NCBI GenBank assembly: GCA_027946365.1 | Contig: JAPEUQ010000003.1 | Location: 1,860,001 to 1,924,000, forward strand | DNA from: Kalmusia sp. IMI 367209 | Taxonomy: Eukaryota > Ascomycota > Dothideomycetes > Pleosporales > Didymosphaeriaceae | Reading direction: 5' to 3' | Length of the DNA stretch: 64,000 nt | In this document: positions 45,957-56,704 of the stretch, one piece after another | How positions within the stretch are numbered: position 1 is the stretch's first letter | Layout of the letters: each line of letters opens with the position of its first letter | Position numbers and translations under genes: made by a program | The notes under the pieces: generated by a model | Database searches by the model: none | The model's input: only the letters and a program-made list of their open reading frames with translations | What the model was told of the DNA's origin: nothing

Positions 45957-48900
45957 CTACGCCTCCGTCTCAATCCCCTGTCCCTTTTTACCGTTATGCT
46001 TGAAAATCCCCTCAACCTTATTCTCCCCCCTTTCAGCCAAATGCTTTAAGTATGCCAGTGTCCGCGGTCCCTTCCACTGCATCGCCCCGCGATTCCTCCT
46101 GTGCAATTGCTTGCTATTCTTCTTATACTCTTTAACCTGTTCCTTTAGTCCCCTCTTTCCATCACTATCAAGACTATCATCCGACTTTGGATGCAGGATC
46201 GACGGCACGAAAGAGTCGCTGTCGTCGGAAGAGGAAGACGATGTGTCATCGTCATCATCGTCGTCATCACCATTGTTCCAGTCCATGTCATCATTATCAT
46301 TGCACGTGTCGAGGACTTGTAGTACGTCGCCGATATGGCGGTCTTTCTTGGCGAGGGGCTGGTGGTAGCCCGAGAGGCCAGACCAAAGTGTTAGGGTCAG
46401 CTCGATTTCTCCGAGCTTTTCGCCGTAGGAGTCGAGGACGTTGTTCTCAGCGCGAGACAAGTCGCCTTTCCAAACGGGGAGGCGGACGGTTTGCTCTTCG
46501 TTGTCGGGGATATCTTTGAGCCAAAGAATAGAGAAGGCGGGCGTGCGATCTGAAAGCGCGGAGTCCTTGCGGAACTCGACGACGAGAGGGGAAGCATAGC
46601 GTTTGCGGACGGGGAGGCGGATGGAGTGGTCTCGCCTCGCCTTCCAGACGGTGTGTCCATCGTGCTGATTTGCTTCACTATCCTCGGATCCGGAATGCAA
46701 TTTGCCACGGGCGAGACTAGTACGGATCTTCATCCTGAGGTTCTTCAACTCCGGTGCAATATCAATAGCTTTGACGGCTGGATCGATATCCAGCGTGCCA
46801 TATTCCCAGCCCAGCATATTCAGTGGTGCCTGGAGCTGCACAGATCGGAACACGAGCGAAATGCGGGCGCGACCATAGCCGACGCCACCAGAGATCGGAA
46901 AGTTGGCAACAAGCTGACTGCGATGTTTGAGCACTCTTGACAGGGGGAGGTAGATAACACCCAGGAGAGCATCGTCTTCATGTACACGTGCATCGCGTAC
47001 GGAGATGTGGACTTCAGTGTTGCGAAAATCGCGAATGAATCGTTCGCAACCAGCATTGAAGAAAGGCTTAGAGTTCTTAGGTTTAGTCCTCGTCTTAAAT
47101 ATCTTCTGGTGGTTGAGGATGATCGTGCAGTAGGCGGATGGAAGGTCATCGCCTTCTTCCTCTTCATCACTTGCATTCTCATTCTCTTTATTCTTATTCG
47201 AAACCTCCAGTTCTAGGCCTGTGATTTGGTGGATCTGAACACTGAGAATGCCGGAGGGGTATTCTTGTGATGGCGGAGACGCAATTATGAGATCGTCTTG
47301 ACGAGCCTATGCATGAGTTAGCGAATGCGAATCATATTTGTCGTATACATGCGACAACTTACCTTAAAGTCTTGAGCTTTTTGCTGCTCGACCTCGTCGC
47401 TCTCATCTTTGCTGGCTTCGCGCAGTTTGCGCTCGGCTTCTTTGTAGACCTTCTTTTTCAGTTGGTCAATGTTATCGACATCCGGATCTTCCTCTTGCGC
47501 CGTGAGTTGATCGTCGGTAATCCTTGTCTTCGAGTAGTAACCCACACTCCAGCACAACTTACCGGGCATCCCCTCGCCTTTCTTAAGAGACTTAAAACCA
47601 TCTTCACGATCATGCATCTTCCCATTTGTTGCATTGTCCTTCATCAATTGTTTAACGTCCACTTCGATGCGACCCAAATCATCATCGGCAGATAGACGAT
47701 CTGCATCCCAGAGCTGTATTCTCAAGCGTTCATCCACATTCAACTCGTCCGGCGAGACTAACAGATAACATGTCTCATGCCAGTAAGGTTCCATGTTCTT
47801 TTGCTGAATACGTGTTGACCACATTGGCTTGCCAAACTTGGCCCATCCAACACTTACGTATGGGTCAGCTGAACCATTCTTGATGGGACCAATCCCGCCA
47901 TCTCCCTCCTTGAAGTCAAATGCGTGTTTGATGGTTACCACGATCACTCCACGCGCAGTTGTATCTTTCTTGAAGTCGTCGCCCATCATCATGTCCTTTA
48001 GATCGAGAGTAAGCGACTTCGGTGCGACGTACTCAGCCATGGCAGCGTCAACTGATGATTGAACAAATCTAGAGATGAGTGGAAAATCCATCAAGTTCGG
48101 AGCTTGTTTGAGTAGAGGGACGCAAGAAATATCGACTTTTGGCTGTCCGAGGAAGGTAAAAGTGCACAAAGAGAAGAAGGGTGGATCTGGCGTCAATTGG
48201 AGTCGCATTCGCATAACCCCAACGAAGCCCTGGAGTTCAACCCATACAGCTGCAATTTATTAGTACCATTTCGACCACATGGTGTGTGATCCTGAAGGAA
48301 ACTTACGAAACTTGATGTTAGAGGGCATGTAGAAGGCCAAGTAGAGGTGGGCTTTCTTAGCACGGTCTTTCATGCGTTTACGTCCGGCCGACGGCCGATA
48401 GGCAAACGCAATCTCCATATTGACAAAATCACCTTCTTCAGCTTCCATGCCCTCGGCAACTCCATCGTCCTGTCCATCACCGTCCTCGTCCTTCTGACCT
48501 ACATCCTCTTTGATGTCTCCTTCGCCTGGGACCGATCGGTCGCTATCTTTCTTTTTCTCACCACCGCGCTTGAGTTGACCGTCTTCTCCTACAGATCTGG
48601 CCGCTGCACCCGTGGGCAGCCATCGAACGCCTAGAATGCGAAGCGACTCGCTACCCTGGCCTATATCATCGACGGAGACCATACGGACCATCCTCGGCAA
48701 ACTGGCTTGCATGACATCCTGAAGTATTTAGCTACCGGCTTTAATGCATAACGTATAGACTTACTTCAAGAGTATCTGAAATGCTTGTAAAGAGGTCAGG
48801 ATTGATGAGGGGCCAGACAGAGGCAAGGAACGAATTCAGCCATTGTGCGCTTTCCGGAATGTTTGTCTTGACTAACTTCTTTCCCTTCTGCCGTTCGGCC

Positions 48901-49829
48901 TGCCAGACCTCCGTCTCCCAAACATCATTAATCTTGTTTTCCGTCCACTGTCGTATGCCCATGATGACTGCGGCTGAAACACCAATGCTGATAGCGACCT
49001 CAATCAGGGTGAATACAGCCCTCGACCAACCTGTAAAGCTACGTGTAAATTGGAAGAGTGCGATCACTGTTACTAGACTCGCGCTGACTAGCCCCAAACC
49101 AGCTGTTATGGCCTTTCGGTAGGCATCGGTGATACCTTCGCGTGCCATGGCGAAATCGGGTGGCGGAAAGAGGGGGTCCATGCCGCTGTGGGCATCTTGA
49201 GACTCCCCTTGTTCTTCTTGAAGCTGTTCGTCGCTTTTGTTCATAGCAAAGGCACCAGTTGCTGACTTTTCCTCAGAGCCTGCAGGGGGTCCATTTTTGG
49301 GTGTCGTTTTCAAGTCTTTATCCGTATAGTCATGGATGGTCACAGGAAGATGTGTAACCGGATCCGTAACCTCTCGTTCCGTACCGTCTGCACTCCATTT
49401 CTTCATGGACTTGCGCGCTTTCTTTGGGTCCGCATCCATAGATATGCCTTCCGTTGTATCCTCTGGTGTGTCGTCATCCTGATCATCGTGCTCATTCTCC
49501 TCTTTGCCCTTCTTGGGCTGCACGCGTCCCGCATGATCGTCTGCAATGTTCTCATCATCGGATTCTAAGTTCTTGTTTGTAGCCTTGTATGGCTGTGTGC
49601 CATCATCTGGATTGACAGCTTCTTTGCCGTGTCGAAGCGCGGTGTATGCATCTGTGAGGCGGTTGGTCTTGCTGCGATCGTCTTGCTCTCCTGCGTCTGG
49701 GTGGCCATATTGCTCCTCACGCTGCTGTTTCTCCTCACGATACTTCTGGACGGTCGGGACAGGGTGATGCGGGGTATAGGGAGATTTGTGCTTTCGTTGC
49801 GAAGCTTCCACGTCCTCCACGCCAGACAT
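45957..49829 (-). CDS. SMP/C2 lipid-transfer protein of membrane contact sites (Mug190-like)
   Basis: Relative of tricalbins/extended synaptotagmins, closest in layout to S. pombe Mug190. Exons (minus): 49829-48765, 48718-48307, 48249-47363, 47306-45957; 1237 aa. A charged N-terminus of about 220 residues is followed by two close membrane segments (GLGLVSASLVTVIALF; EVAISIGVSAAVIMGI) expected to form an ER hairpin. An SMP lipid-binding domain starts at AQWLNSFLASVWPLI and continues through LRILGVRWLP and VWVELQGFVGVMRMRLQLTP, rejoined over introns 1 and 2. Two C2 domains follow (GVIVVTIKHAFDF...SADPYVSV; ILSVQIHQITGLEL). An Asp/Ser-rich stretch (residues near 1120) precedes a basic tail (KEYKKNSKQLHRRNRG). 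Inferred role: lipid transfer and tethering between ER and plasma membrane. It is divergent from the thioesterase gene. Confidence 0.87.
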
Positions 49830-50552
49830 TACGGAGGCTTTAGCGAGCGCGTTTTGTGGGCGGAGAAGTTGTGTGGGCTATACAATTAGCAACTCATAGA
49901 GTCGTGAGCTCGTAACTCTTCAATCGTAAATTTCCGTGCGCAAACGAGTGTCATAAAAGCTTGGAATGTGCGATGACAGAGCGAGAATAGGTGGAGCGGA
50001 TTATGGTGAGGGGAGCGGTGCCCGTGTTTCAATTTGACGTATGTACAGCGGTGGCGACAGGATTTTTGAAGCTTCCGTCGACCAGTTATTCTTCACTGCG
50101 TGCATCGCGATGGGGATACCAAGCATAGTGCTGGGCCGTATATCCGTTTCACACCAGGTAAACCTGTAAGGCGATGACGTATGGTAGAATGAGGTCAGGC
50201 GGGGCGACGAAAGCGCGTTGGCGGGAGCTTTGGCCTGCGCCTTCCCCGCTCACTTGCTGATCCAGCATGCCGAGCGTCCCAATTGAACGATTCACCGCTC
50301 GTCAGGGGCGAGATACAAAGGCATATGCATCAAACAGATACGGACCTCTGCAGTGCATGTGTATTGCGAAGACAGCGGTCTCGCTTCGCTAGCGGCCGAG
50401 GCTCTCGTCTAGCGCGGGGAATGCACATGGACCTCGGAGGACGTCTAGCGACTAATTGTCGATCCGTTTACTCTCTCGCGTGCCGAACTTCATCATGTAA
50501 CTTTACACAAATTGAACTGTTGCAATCGGCTCTCCATTGTGATTAGATCATA
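49830..50552. promoter_or_regulatory. Divergent promoter, Mug190-like / thioesterase
   Basis: About 720 bp between divergent starts. Short frames inside (for example 50283-50546) show no family features. No TATA box stands out. Confidence 0.4.
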
Positions 50553-51497
50553 ATGCCGTCGTGGGGAGAAGCTACTGCCGTGCGGAAGACTGGCGCATCG
50601 ACTTATGAATGCGTCCTGCACGACGAATGGTGCATCGGGAGTGGTAAGGTGTATCCTCATGTCCACAAAACTGCGCAATACTCAATTATACAAGTTCCTA
50701 ATGGCGGATATGTGACCGGTTGTTTCCTCGAAGTCGTCTCGGCACATTTTTCCACGTCCCTGTCGAAACAGAACCAGCCGCATACCATCGCTCTACACAT
50801 CGAGTTCCTCCGCCGAACGCAGGTCGGACCAGCAACCTTTCGGGTCGAAGATGTCAAACTCGGCAGACAAACATCAGTCGTACACGTTCGCATGTTTCAA
50901 GAGGGTCGGGAGGAGGTCATTGCATATGTGACGAACACCAATATGGATACTGAGGAAGGAGTAGGCTTTGATACCCAGTACAAGCTACTACCAGAACCTG
51001 CACCAGTCGATTTGAGCAAGCTTGAGCAAGACGAGGATCCCAACTGGAAATTGGAGGACAATATGCCCCATCGGGAGTTCAGAAAAGCATCTAAGCAGGT
51101 CAAGTGGTTTTTCCCGCGCAAAGGCCAAGCCCGATCCAACATAGCAGACGAATGGCTCTGCTTCGCCGACGGATCTCGCTTCACGAACTCGTCTATCGGG
51201 TTTGTCGCTGATATGTTCCCTCAAATCGTGGAATCGTATAGGAAGAACGATCAGGGTCCGTTCTGGTATCCTACGCTGTTGTTGAACTTAGACGTTAAAA
51301 AGCCTCTACCACCGGAAGGTGTCAAATGGCTGGCTATCAGAGTACAGACGAAGAGAGTGAAGAATGGGAGGTTGGATCTTGAGGTACATGTTCATGATGA
51401 GGAAGGTGACTTGGTTGCGCTGAGCCATCATGTTACTTTTGTGTTGAGTGCTGCTAGGAATACCGCTGCGAGGAGAAAGACGAACACTAAGATATAG
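50553..51497 (+). CDS. Thioesterase-like double hot-dog protein
   Basis: Predicted acyl-CoA thioesterase-like protein (4HBT_3/TesB-like fold), reading as one open frame of 314 codons but most likely carrying a 51 nt stop-free intron at 50644-50694 (GTAAGG donor, TACAAG end). Removal joins DEWCIGS to VPNGGYVTGCFLEVV, which is the family's usual junction, and gives 297 aa. The first hot-dog holds IALHIEFLRRTQVGPATFRV and SVVHVRMFQEGREEVIAYV; the second holds FADGSRFTNSSIGFVADMFP and YPTLLLNLDVKKPLPPEGVKW. The substrate is unknown. If the intron is retained, 17 residues would be inserted next to the conserved NGGY loop. The start ATG is at 50553. Confidence 0.83.
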   Translation: MPSWGEATAVRKTGASTYECVLHDEWCIGSGKVYPHVHKTAQYSIIQVPNGGYVTGCFLEVVSAHFSTSLSKQNQPHTIALHIEFLRRTQVGPATFRVEDVKLGRQTSVVHVRMFQEGREEVIAYVTNTNMDTEEGVGFDTQYKLLPEPAPVDLSKLEQDEDPNWKLEDNMPHREFRKASKQVKWFFPRKGQARSNIADEWLCFADGSRFTNSSIGFVADMFPQIVESYRKNDQGPFWYPTLLLNLDVKKPLPPEGVKWLAIRVQTKRVKNGRLDLEVHVHDEEGDLVALSHHVTFVLSAARNTAARRKTNTKI

Positions 51498-52059
51498 TTA
51501 TCCTGCTTGCATGGAAAGCCAATGATACCCTGTCAAATTTCATAGATACATGCACCTTGACTGCCACGCCGTCCCAAGACGAATTTTGGCGATAGTACAT
51601 ATATCAAATTGTTCCAAGACTGATAAACAAATTGTTCCAAGACTGATAAACAAATTGTTCCAAGACTGATAAAAATCATGAGACCATGTATCGAAGACGA
51701 ACTATTTTTGAATTAGCACATTGTCTTGGCGACATCTCGGTGTCGTTGGCCCTTACATAGTGATACGCTACCATGGATTGGTGTATGAGCGAGACGTATT
51801 TATCTAGAAAGAGCATTATTTGACTGCTGCTGCAATTCTTGGCAGAATTGAAAACTCGCATCTTGCTTATTCAACTATTCACCTATTGCTCATCACTGGC
51901 CTTCCGTCGACTAAAGCGGATCATTAAGCGAAGCGAGTGCATCACGTGCGCGTTCAAGCTTATCAAGTCTAGCGCGCCCTTGGCGCACCACAACCCACAC
52001 GAAATATCGAAGTGCGCCAACTCCACCAGTCTTCAGTTCAACGACACACGACCGCCACC
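51498..52059. other. Spacer thioesterase / eL36
   Basis: About 560 bp with a triple tandem repeat near its left end and the eL36 promoter at the right. A pyrimidine/CA-rich leader directly precedes the eL36 ATG. Confidence 0.45.
51605..51673. repeat. Three perfect tandem copies of a 23-bp unit
   Basis: The unit begins CAAATTGTTCCAAGACTG and ends ATAAA, with the three copies at 51605, 51628 and 51651. It lies just past the thioesterase stop codon, probably in its 3' UTR. Identical copies suggest recent expansion or an assembly artefact. Confidence 0.9.
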
Positions 52060-52717
52060 ATGCCCAAGGAAGTGAAGCAAAAGTCTGGTATGCGCTGCCG
52101 CCCTCTAAACATCCATTGCGCAATGCTAATTCACTTGCAGGCCTCATTGTTGGCGTCAACGCCGGCCACAGTGCGTACTCCCACGAGCGAAAATTATCCT
52201 AATTGCGACGAGCGAGCGAATGCTGATTATGATGAACAGAGGTCACTCCGAGGACCCCGGCCACCAGGATCTCGCGGAGGAAGGGCTTCCTGTCCAAGAG
52301 GACTGCTTTCGTGAGGGAGATTACTCGTGAGGTTGCTGGGTACGTTACACCTCGCACGCAGCAGCGCGGACCTGGCGGGACAGGCATTTGGATGCGTTGT
52401 GACTTCTCCAAGAGAGTTCGACCGCTGCTGTGGAATTTTGGGGTTGATTGAATTTTTCTGACTTCGCTTCGCAGACTTGCCCCGTACGAGAAGCGTGTTA
52501 TCGAGTTGCTCCGAAATGCCAAGGACAAGCGTGCCCGTCGTCTCGCAAAGAAGAGGGTACGTCTTCCTCACTTCCCCGACTCCTGTGCACCACAACATCT
52601 GCCCACCCGGACCTTTCGCTAACACTACCACAGCTCGGTACCTTCGGCCGTGCCAAGAGGAAGGTTGAGGAGATGACCAACGTCATCCAGGAGTCGAGGC
52701 GTGCCGGCCACCACTGA
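52060..52717 (+). CDS. RPL36: 60S ribosomal protein eL36
   Basis: Large-subunit cytosolic ribosomal protein. Exons: 52060-52087, 52141-52170, 52240-52339, 52475-52556, 52634-52717; 107 aa, standard for eL36. The five exons give MPKEVKQKSG, LIVGVNAGHK, TPRTPATRISRRKGFLSKR with TAFVREITREVAG, LAPYEKRVIELLRNAKDK with RARRLAKKR, and LGTFGRAKRKVEEMTNVI with QESRRAGHH. All junctions keep phase; donors are GTATGC, GTGCGT, GTACGT and GTACGT. Four introns in a 324 bp coding sequence are typical of fungal ribosomal protein genes, and two very short leading exons (28 and 30 nt) explain why simple frame searches miss it. The third intron is 135 nt, the longest here; no snoRNA boxes were found in it. Confidence 0.96.
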
Positions 52718-53325
52718 GCGTTTTCATCCGCGTTGGGCAACGAGCTTCGCGACGGCAGGGGACCTCATTTTCCGTTTCATCATGGGTGTTAGGTCTCTTT
52801 CATGGCGGGAAATCGACACGACTTCGGAACATGCATCACAAAAAAAGGGGCACGATTTCGGAGTATTGACAATGGATATTGAGTGAATGAGGATACCAAG
52901 TAGTGTCTCCTAAAGATGAAAATGTGATCAGTTCACGCCAGTCGATTGCGAGTGACTTGTGGGTGGATGAAAGGTGTGATGCACGCTCTGTTCGTACCGT
53001 GCTAACCGGCAGTATGTTACTGGCAGGACGAAGCACACGCAATGCACCTCAAGATCAAGTACTGTCCATCTAACAAAAGCCAAGACTGTTAGAATTGCAG
53101 CATGCCTTTTTACATGAATTCGGGTTCTATCAATGGTCCCTAGCGCAGGTCATGTCTCGTAATCTTTGAATGCTTCGCCTCCTACATACGCCGAAGCCCT
53201 CACTCGCCGGTGAACGTATCCGATCAACGACATCCTAATAGCCAACTCCATGAGTCCAAGCAATTCAATCCTATGTCTCGCCACCTATACACATTGTCAG
53301 AATCTGTCCGCGTCCCGTCTGCCTC
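52718..53325. other. Convergent spacer eL36 / TUG-UBX protein
   Basis: About 610 bp between 3' ends; no gene, RNA or repeat is recognised. Confidence 0.45.
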
Positions 53326-54968
53326 CTACTTCTTCTTAAAAATGCTCTTATTGAGCAGATTTTTCAGCTTGTTCTCCTTCTCGGCAGGCGTCCACTCCTT
53401 CTTCTGCTTGGCCTCACCCAACGTCTGGCCCTGCGAGGATGCCTGAGCAGGCGCGTTAGCAACCGGCTCTTCGATTTTAAGCGCCTGTGCCTTTCGCTGC
53501 CATTCTTCACTCAGCACCGGCTTTGCACCGCGCACAGCCGCGCTCGCACCATCATCCCAGCGGAACGTGAGCAACTCCCAAGAACTGAACTTCAGATCGT
53601 GGAAGACGCGCTGGCTCCCACGATCCATCTGCACAAACTGGCCCCTCGCGTCGCGATACTGTAGATGAAACGGCTCGGCCTTGTGCGCCAGGCAGTCAAT
53701 AACGAACTCGTAGACGTTGGCAGCGGTGTCTGTCTTTGAAACTGAGAACTGTATGAACGCGCCGTCGGGAAGGCGCACGCGCACAATGCCTCCTTTTTCG
53801 GCGGTGGCGGCGAGTTTGTCCTGACGGGCTGCCTCTTGCTCTTCAAGTTCTTTGTCGGAGAGTAGGCGGCTGTTTTTGGAGCGCTCTTTATAGGAGGCCT
53901 GGAGGCCGCGGAGTTGGTCGACAGAGGGCTGGTAGTCGGTTTCATTGAAGGGTTGACGGGCGGCTTGGGGAGTTGATGATGTGGGAGCGGCGAAGACTTG
54001 GATATTACGGGAGGATGAGGAGGTTTGCTCTAGCGTTGCGGCAGGTGAAGAGACGGGCGCCGGTGTTGTTGAAGAGGGGACTTGGGATGGGCCATCTACT
54101 GTTGGTAATGGCTGTTCTGCGACAGGATCTTGATCTATCTCCATTGGTGAAGGGTCGGGCTCCTCGGGCCGTATTTTTTCGCCCGCGATTGTGGTCGAAG
54201 CCTCCGGAGCTGCCTGATCTATATCAGGCATAGAACTTGACTGTGCAGAGCTCTCGGTATGAGCACCACTCGGTGCAGGGTCCGCACTCTTGAAGTACTG
54301 CGATATCTGAGTCATTGCCTCCTCGAGCGGCGTGCCGCTATTCTTGAAGCTCAGTCGCATAGAAGCACTTCCACTGTCGAATCCCAGCTGGCTGAGCGTC
54401 TTCTGCAGATCAACGAAAGTACTGAACTCCTTGTGACCAGGCATGATGGTAATGACAGGCATCTCGTAGTTCAACCGGCCCGCACCAGTACCTGTTCCAT
54501 TCATTTCCGGCACCCCTCGCTGAGTGAAATTGTAGTTAGCACCCTGTCCGCTCTCAAACTGCCGTAGTAGCTCCCACAGTGAGATGTTGCTGGCGAATTT
54601 CTGGGTCAGGCGTGCGTTCTTCTCGGATGCGGGTAGGCCGAGAGCTACTGAAATGACAGTGGGTGAACGAGAGGCTTGGACGAGTTCTAGACGTGCGCCT
54701 TGCGGAAGGTTCACATGCCGTATCTGCTGCGATAGTGATACGGGCTTGTTGTTGTACCTGATGTAGGTTAGCTAGCTGTTCTCTTCGGGATGCCGTGGCC
54801 TCTATTGACCCTGCTGGAGTCGTGGGTCGCACACCTTAAAGTGAATTGTTCCTTGCTAACGCCGAATTTCTGGCATGCCTCATCGCGGACCTCGGTCAGA
54901 TACTTCACCGGGGTGGTGGGTATCTTGAAGCTCCTTGCAGAGGCATTGTATACCACGACGTGCGACAT
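53326..54968 (-). CDS. TUG/ASPSCR1-type UBX-domain protein (Ubx4-like)
   Basis: Cdc48/p97 cofactor family including yeast Ubx4 and mammalian TUG/ASPSCR1. Exons (minus): 54968-54835 and 54757-53326; 521 aa. The N-terminal TUG ubiquitin-like domain reads MSHVVVYNASARSFKIPTTP and VRDEACQKFGVSKEQF, then joins over a 77 nt intron to YNNKPVSLSQQIRHVNLP. A Pro/Ser-rich linker carries acidic stretches. The UBX domain is about residues 367-445 (GGIVRVRLPDGAFIQFSVSK; FVIDCLAHKAEPFHLQY; ELLTFRWDD). The tail is basic (NKLKNLLNKSIFKKK). Its likely job is linking Cdc48 to substrates in protein quality control or membrane traffic; the precise target is unknown. The gene lies divergent from the TXNL1-like gene. 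Confidence 0.9.
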
Positions 54969-55581
54969 TATACCGGCCGATGTAGCCTGAACAGGCTGAA
55001 GGCGCTAAAAGTAGCAATAGGTGCGTACAAAATGAGAGCTGCACGGGTATACCAGCAATGCCAGCCGTGACCTCTCCAGAAGGTATCCAAATGTTCGAGG
55101 GTCAAAACGAGGTTGAGGACGTGGAGTAACGATGCTTCGGAAGTGCGGATGAGCAGAGTGGTCGCCCCTGCCATGAGAAATTTATTAGACTACGTTCATT
55201 GTGAGGTCAAGAAGGACACAGCGGGGGAAACAGCTTACCGTGAAATCAAAGAGTGGATCTCATTCACTCGAGGCTGCTGGTGGGAACTAACGAGGCAGTC
55301 GACGAGCTTTGTCTTGGCGCCACCTTCGCTCGAGGTGCGTTAGTAGCTCCGCGTTAGTAAACAGGGTCCCAAGGGCGATGCAGGGAGCTTCTCGAAGATT
55401 CGCGCCGCGTGTGCTGGTGTTTGCCTACGTCTGATGACATGAGGTGCGGCCTGGCCTGTCGCTAATCCATTACGGTTGCCCCGCCCCCACCAAACTACCA
55501 ACCTGACTGACGCGCTTGCTTCCCGGACATTTGTACGCACCAGACGAGGGCTCTTCCCATCACCGCGAACACTACACCATA
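54969..55581. promoter_or_regulatory. Divergent promoter, TUG-UBX / TXNL1-like
   Basis: About 610 bp between divergent starts. No motif beyond general promoter composition; the frames here are chance. Confidence 0.4.
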
Positions 55582-56704
55582 ATGGGCTCCACGCAAATAA
55601 CCTCGTCTGCGGATCTAAACACACTGCTTTCCGTATCACGCATCGTCGTGCTCAACTGTAAGCTGCATTCCAATCACCGATTGCACCGCCGTACTAATAC
55701 GTATAACCCCCGAAGTCTACAACGAGTGGAACGAGGCTTGCAAGACCATCGCCCCGGTATACGACCAGCTCGCGAACACGCTATCAAGACCGGGGGCCGT
55801 CGCGTTCGCCAAGGTCAATGCTGAACAGCAGCCCCAGATTGCGCAGAGCTATGGCGCCACAAAGTGAGCTTACCCGATGTCAAGCTTTGCGGTCCGACGC
55901 GCTGAGCTGATGTTCGCACACAGTCCACCCCTCTTCATAATCTTCAAGGAGGGTCGCCAGGTGTCCAAGTTCTCCGGCGCGAATCCCCAGCTGCTCTCGG
56001 ACAACATCAAGAAGCTCGCAGCGGAGGTAGAATCAGGCAAGGGCTTCGGAGCAGCGAGTTCAAGCGGCACTGGTGGCACTGGTGGCTGGCGGGGGGCTGG
56101 CCTGCCGAGGGGATATACCGATGTTACGGACCAGGTCGATGTGCGCGGTCTGGACTTGCTGAACTCAGACAGTGAGTTTGGTGGGGTCCGGACGCTGTTC
56201 GAGACGACGCAGCCGAACAGCGTGGGGAAGGGCAAAGGAGCAGCAAGCGGCACCGAGGAGAAAAAGGACTGGGTGGAGAGCGATGTGGATGAGCAGCTGA
56301 TGCTCTACGTCCCCTTCACGTCTACGCTCAAGGTCCATACCATTCAGATCACCTCGTTCCCTGGCAAGGCTGACGACGAGGACGACGAGGACGAAGTCCC
56401 ACTCCGACCGAAGACCATCCACTTGTATACGAACAGACAGCATAATCTTGGCTTTGAGGAAGCGGAGGACATAGCGCCTACCCAGACATTCGAGCTCAAG
56501 GCATCAGATTGGGACGAAAGCACAGGAACGGCCAAGCTGGAGCTGAGGTTCGTCAAGTTCCAGAACGTCTATTCTCTGGTGCTCTTCGTCGTGGACGGCG
56601 ACGGCGACGGTGAGAAGACACGCATAGATCGGATCAGGATCATTGGTGAGTCGGGCGAGAAGCGCGAGATGGGCAAGCTTGAGAAGGTCGGAGGTGACGA
56701 TTAA
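55582..56704 (+). CDS. Thioredoxin-PITH protein (TXNL1/Txl1-like) with altered active site
   Basis: Proteasome-associated thioredoxin-like protein family (TXNL1; S. pombe Txl1). Exons 55582-55657, 55716-55863, 55924-56704; 334 aa. The N-terminal thioredoxin fold is recognisable (VVLNFYNEWNEACKTIAP, VAFAKVNAEQQPQIAQSYG, PPLFIIFKEGRQV), but the active site reads WNEAC instead of WCGPC, so the attacking cysteine is absent and disulphide reduction is unlikely. After a Gly/Ser linker comes the PITH domain (DVRGLDLLNSDSEFG; DEQLMLYVPFTSTLKVHTIQ; RPKTIHLYTNRQHNLGFEEA; KFQNVYSLVLFV), which in TXNL1 binds the 26S proteasome. So a structural or adaptor role at the proteasome is inferred. All junctions are clean (GTACTAATAC branch in intron 1). 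Confidence 0.9.

Noticed and set aside
52340..52474. Possible snoRNA in the long eL36 intron
   Set aside because: No paired C and D boxes or H/ACA hairpins are visible.
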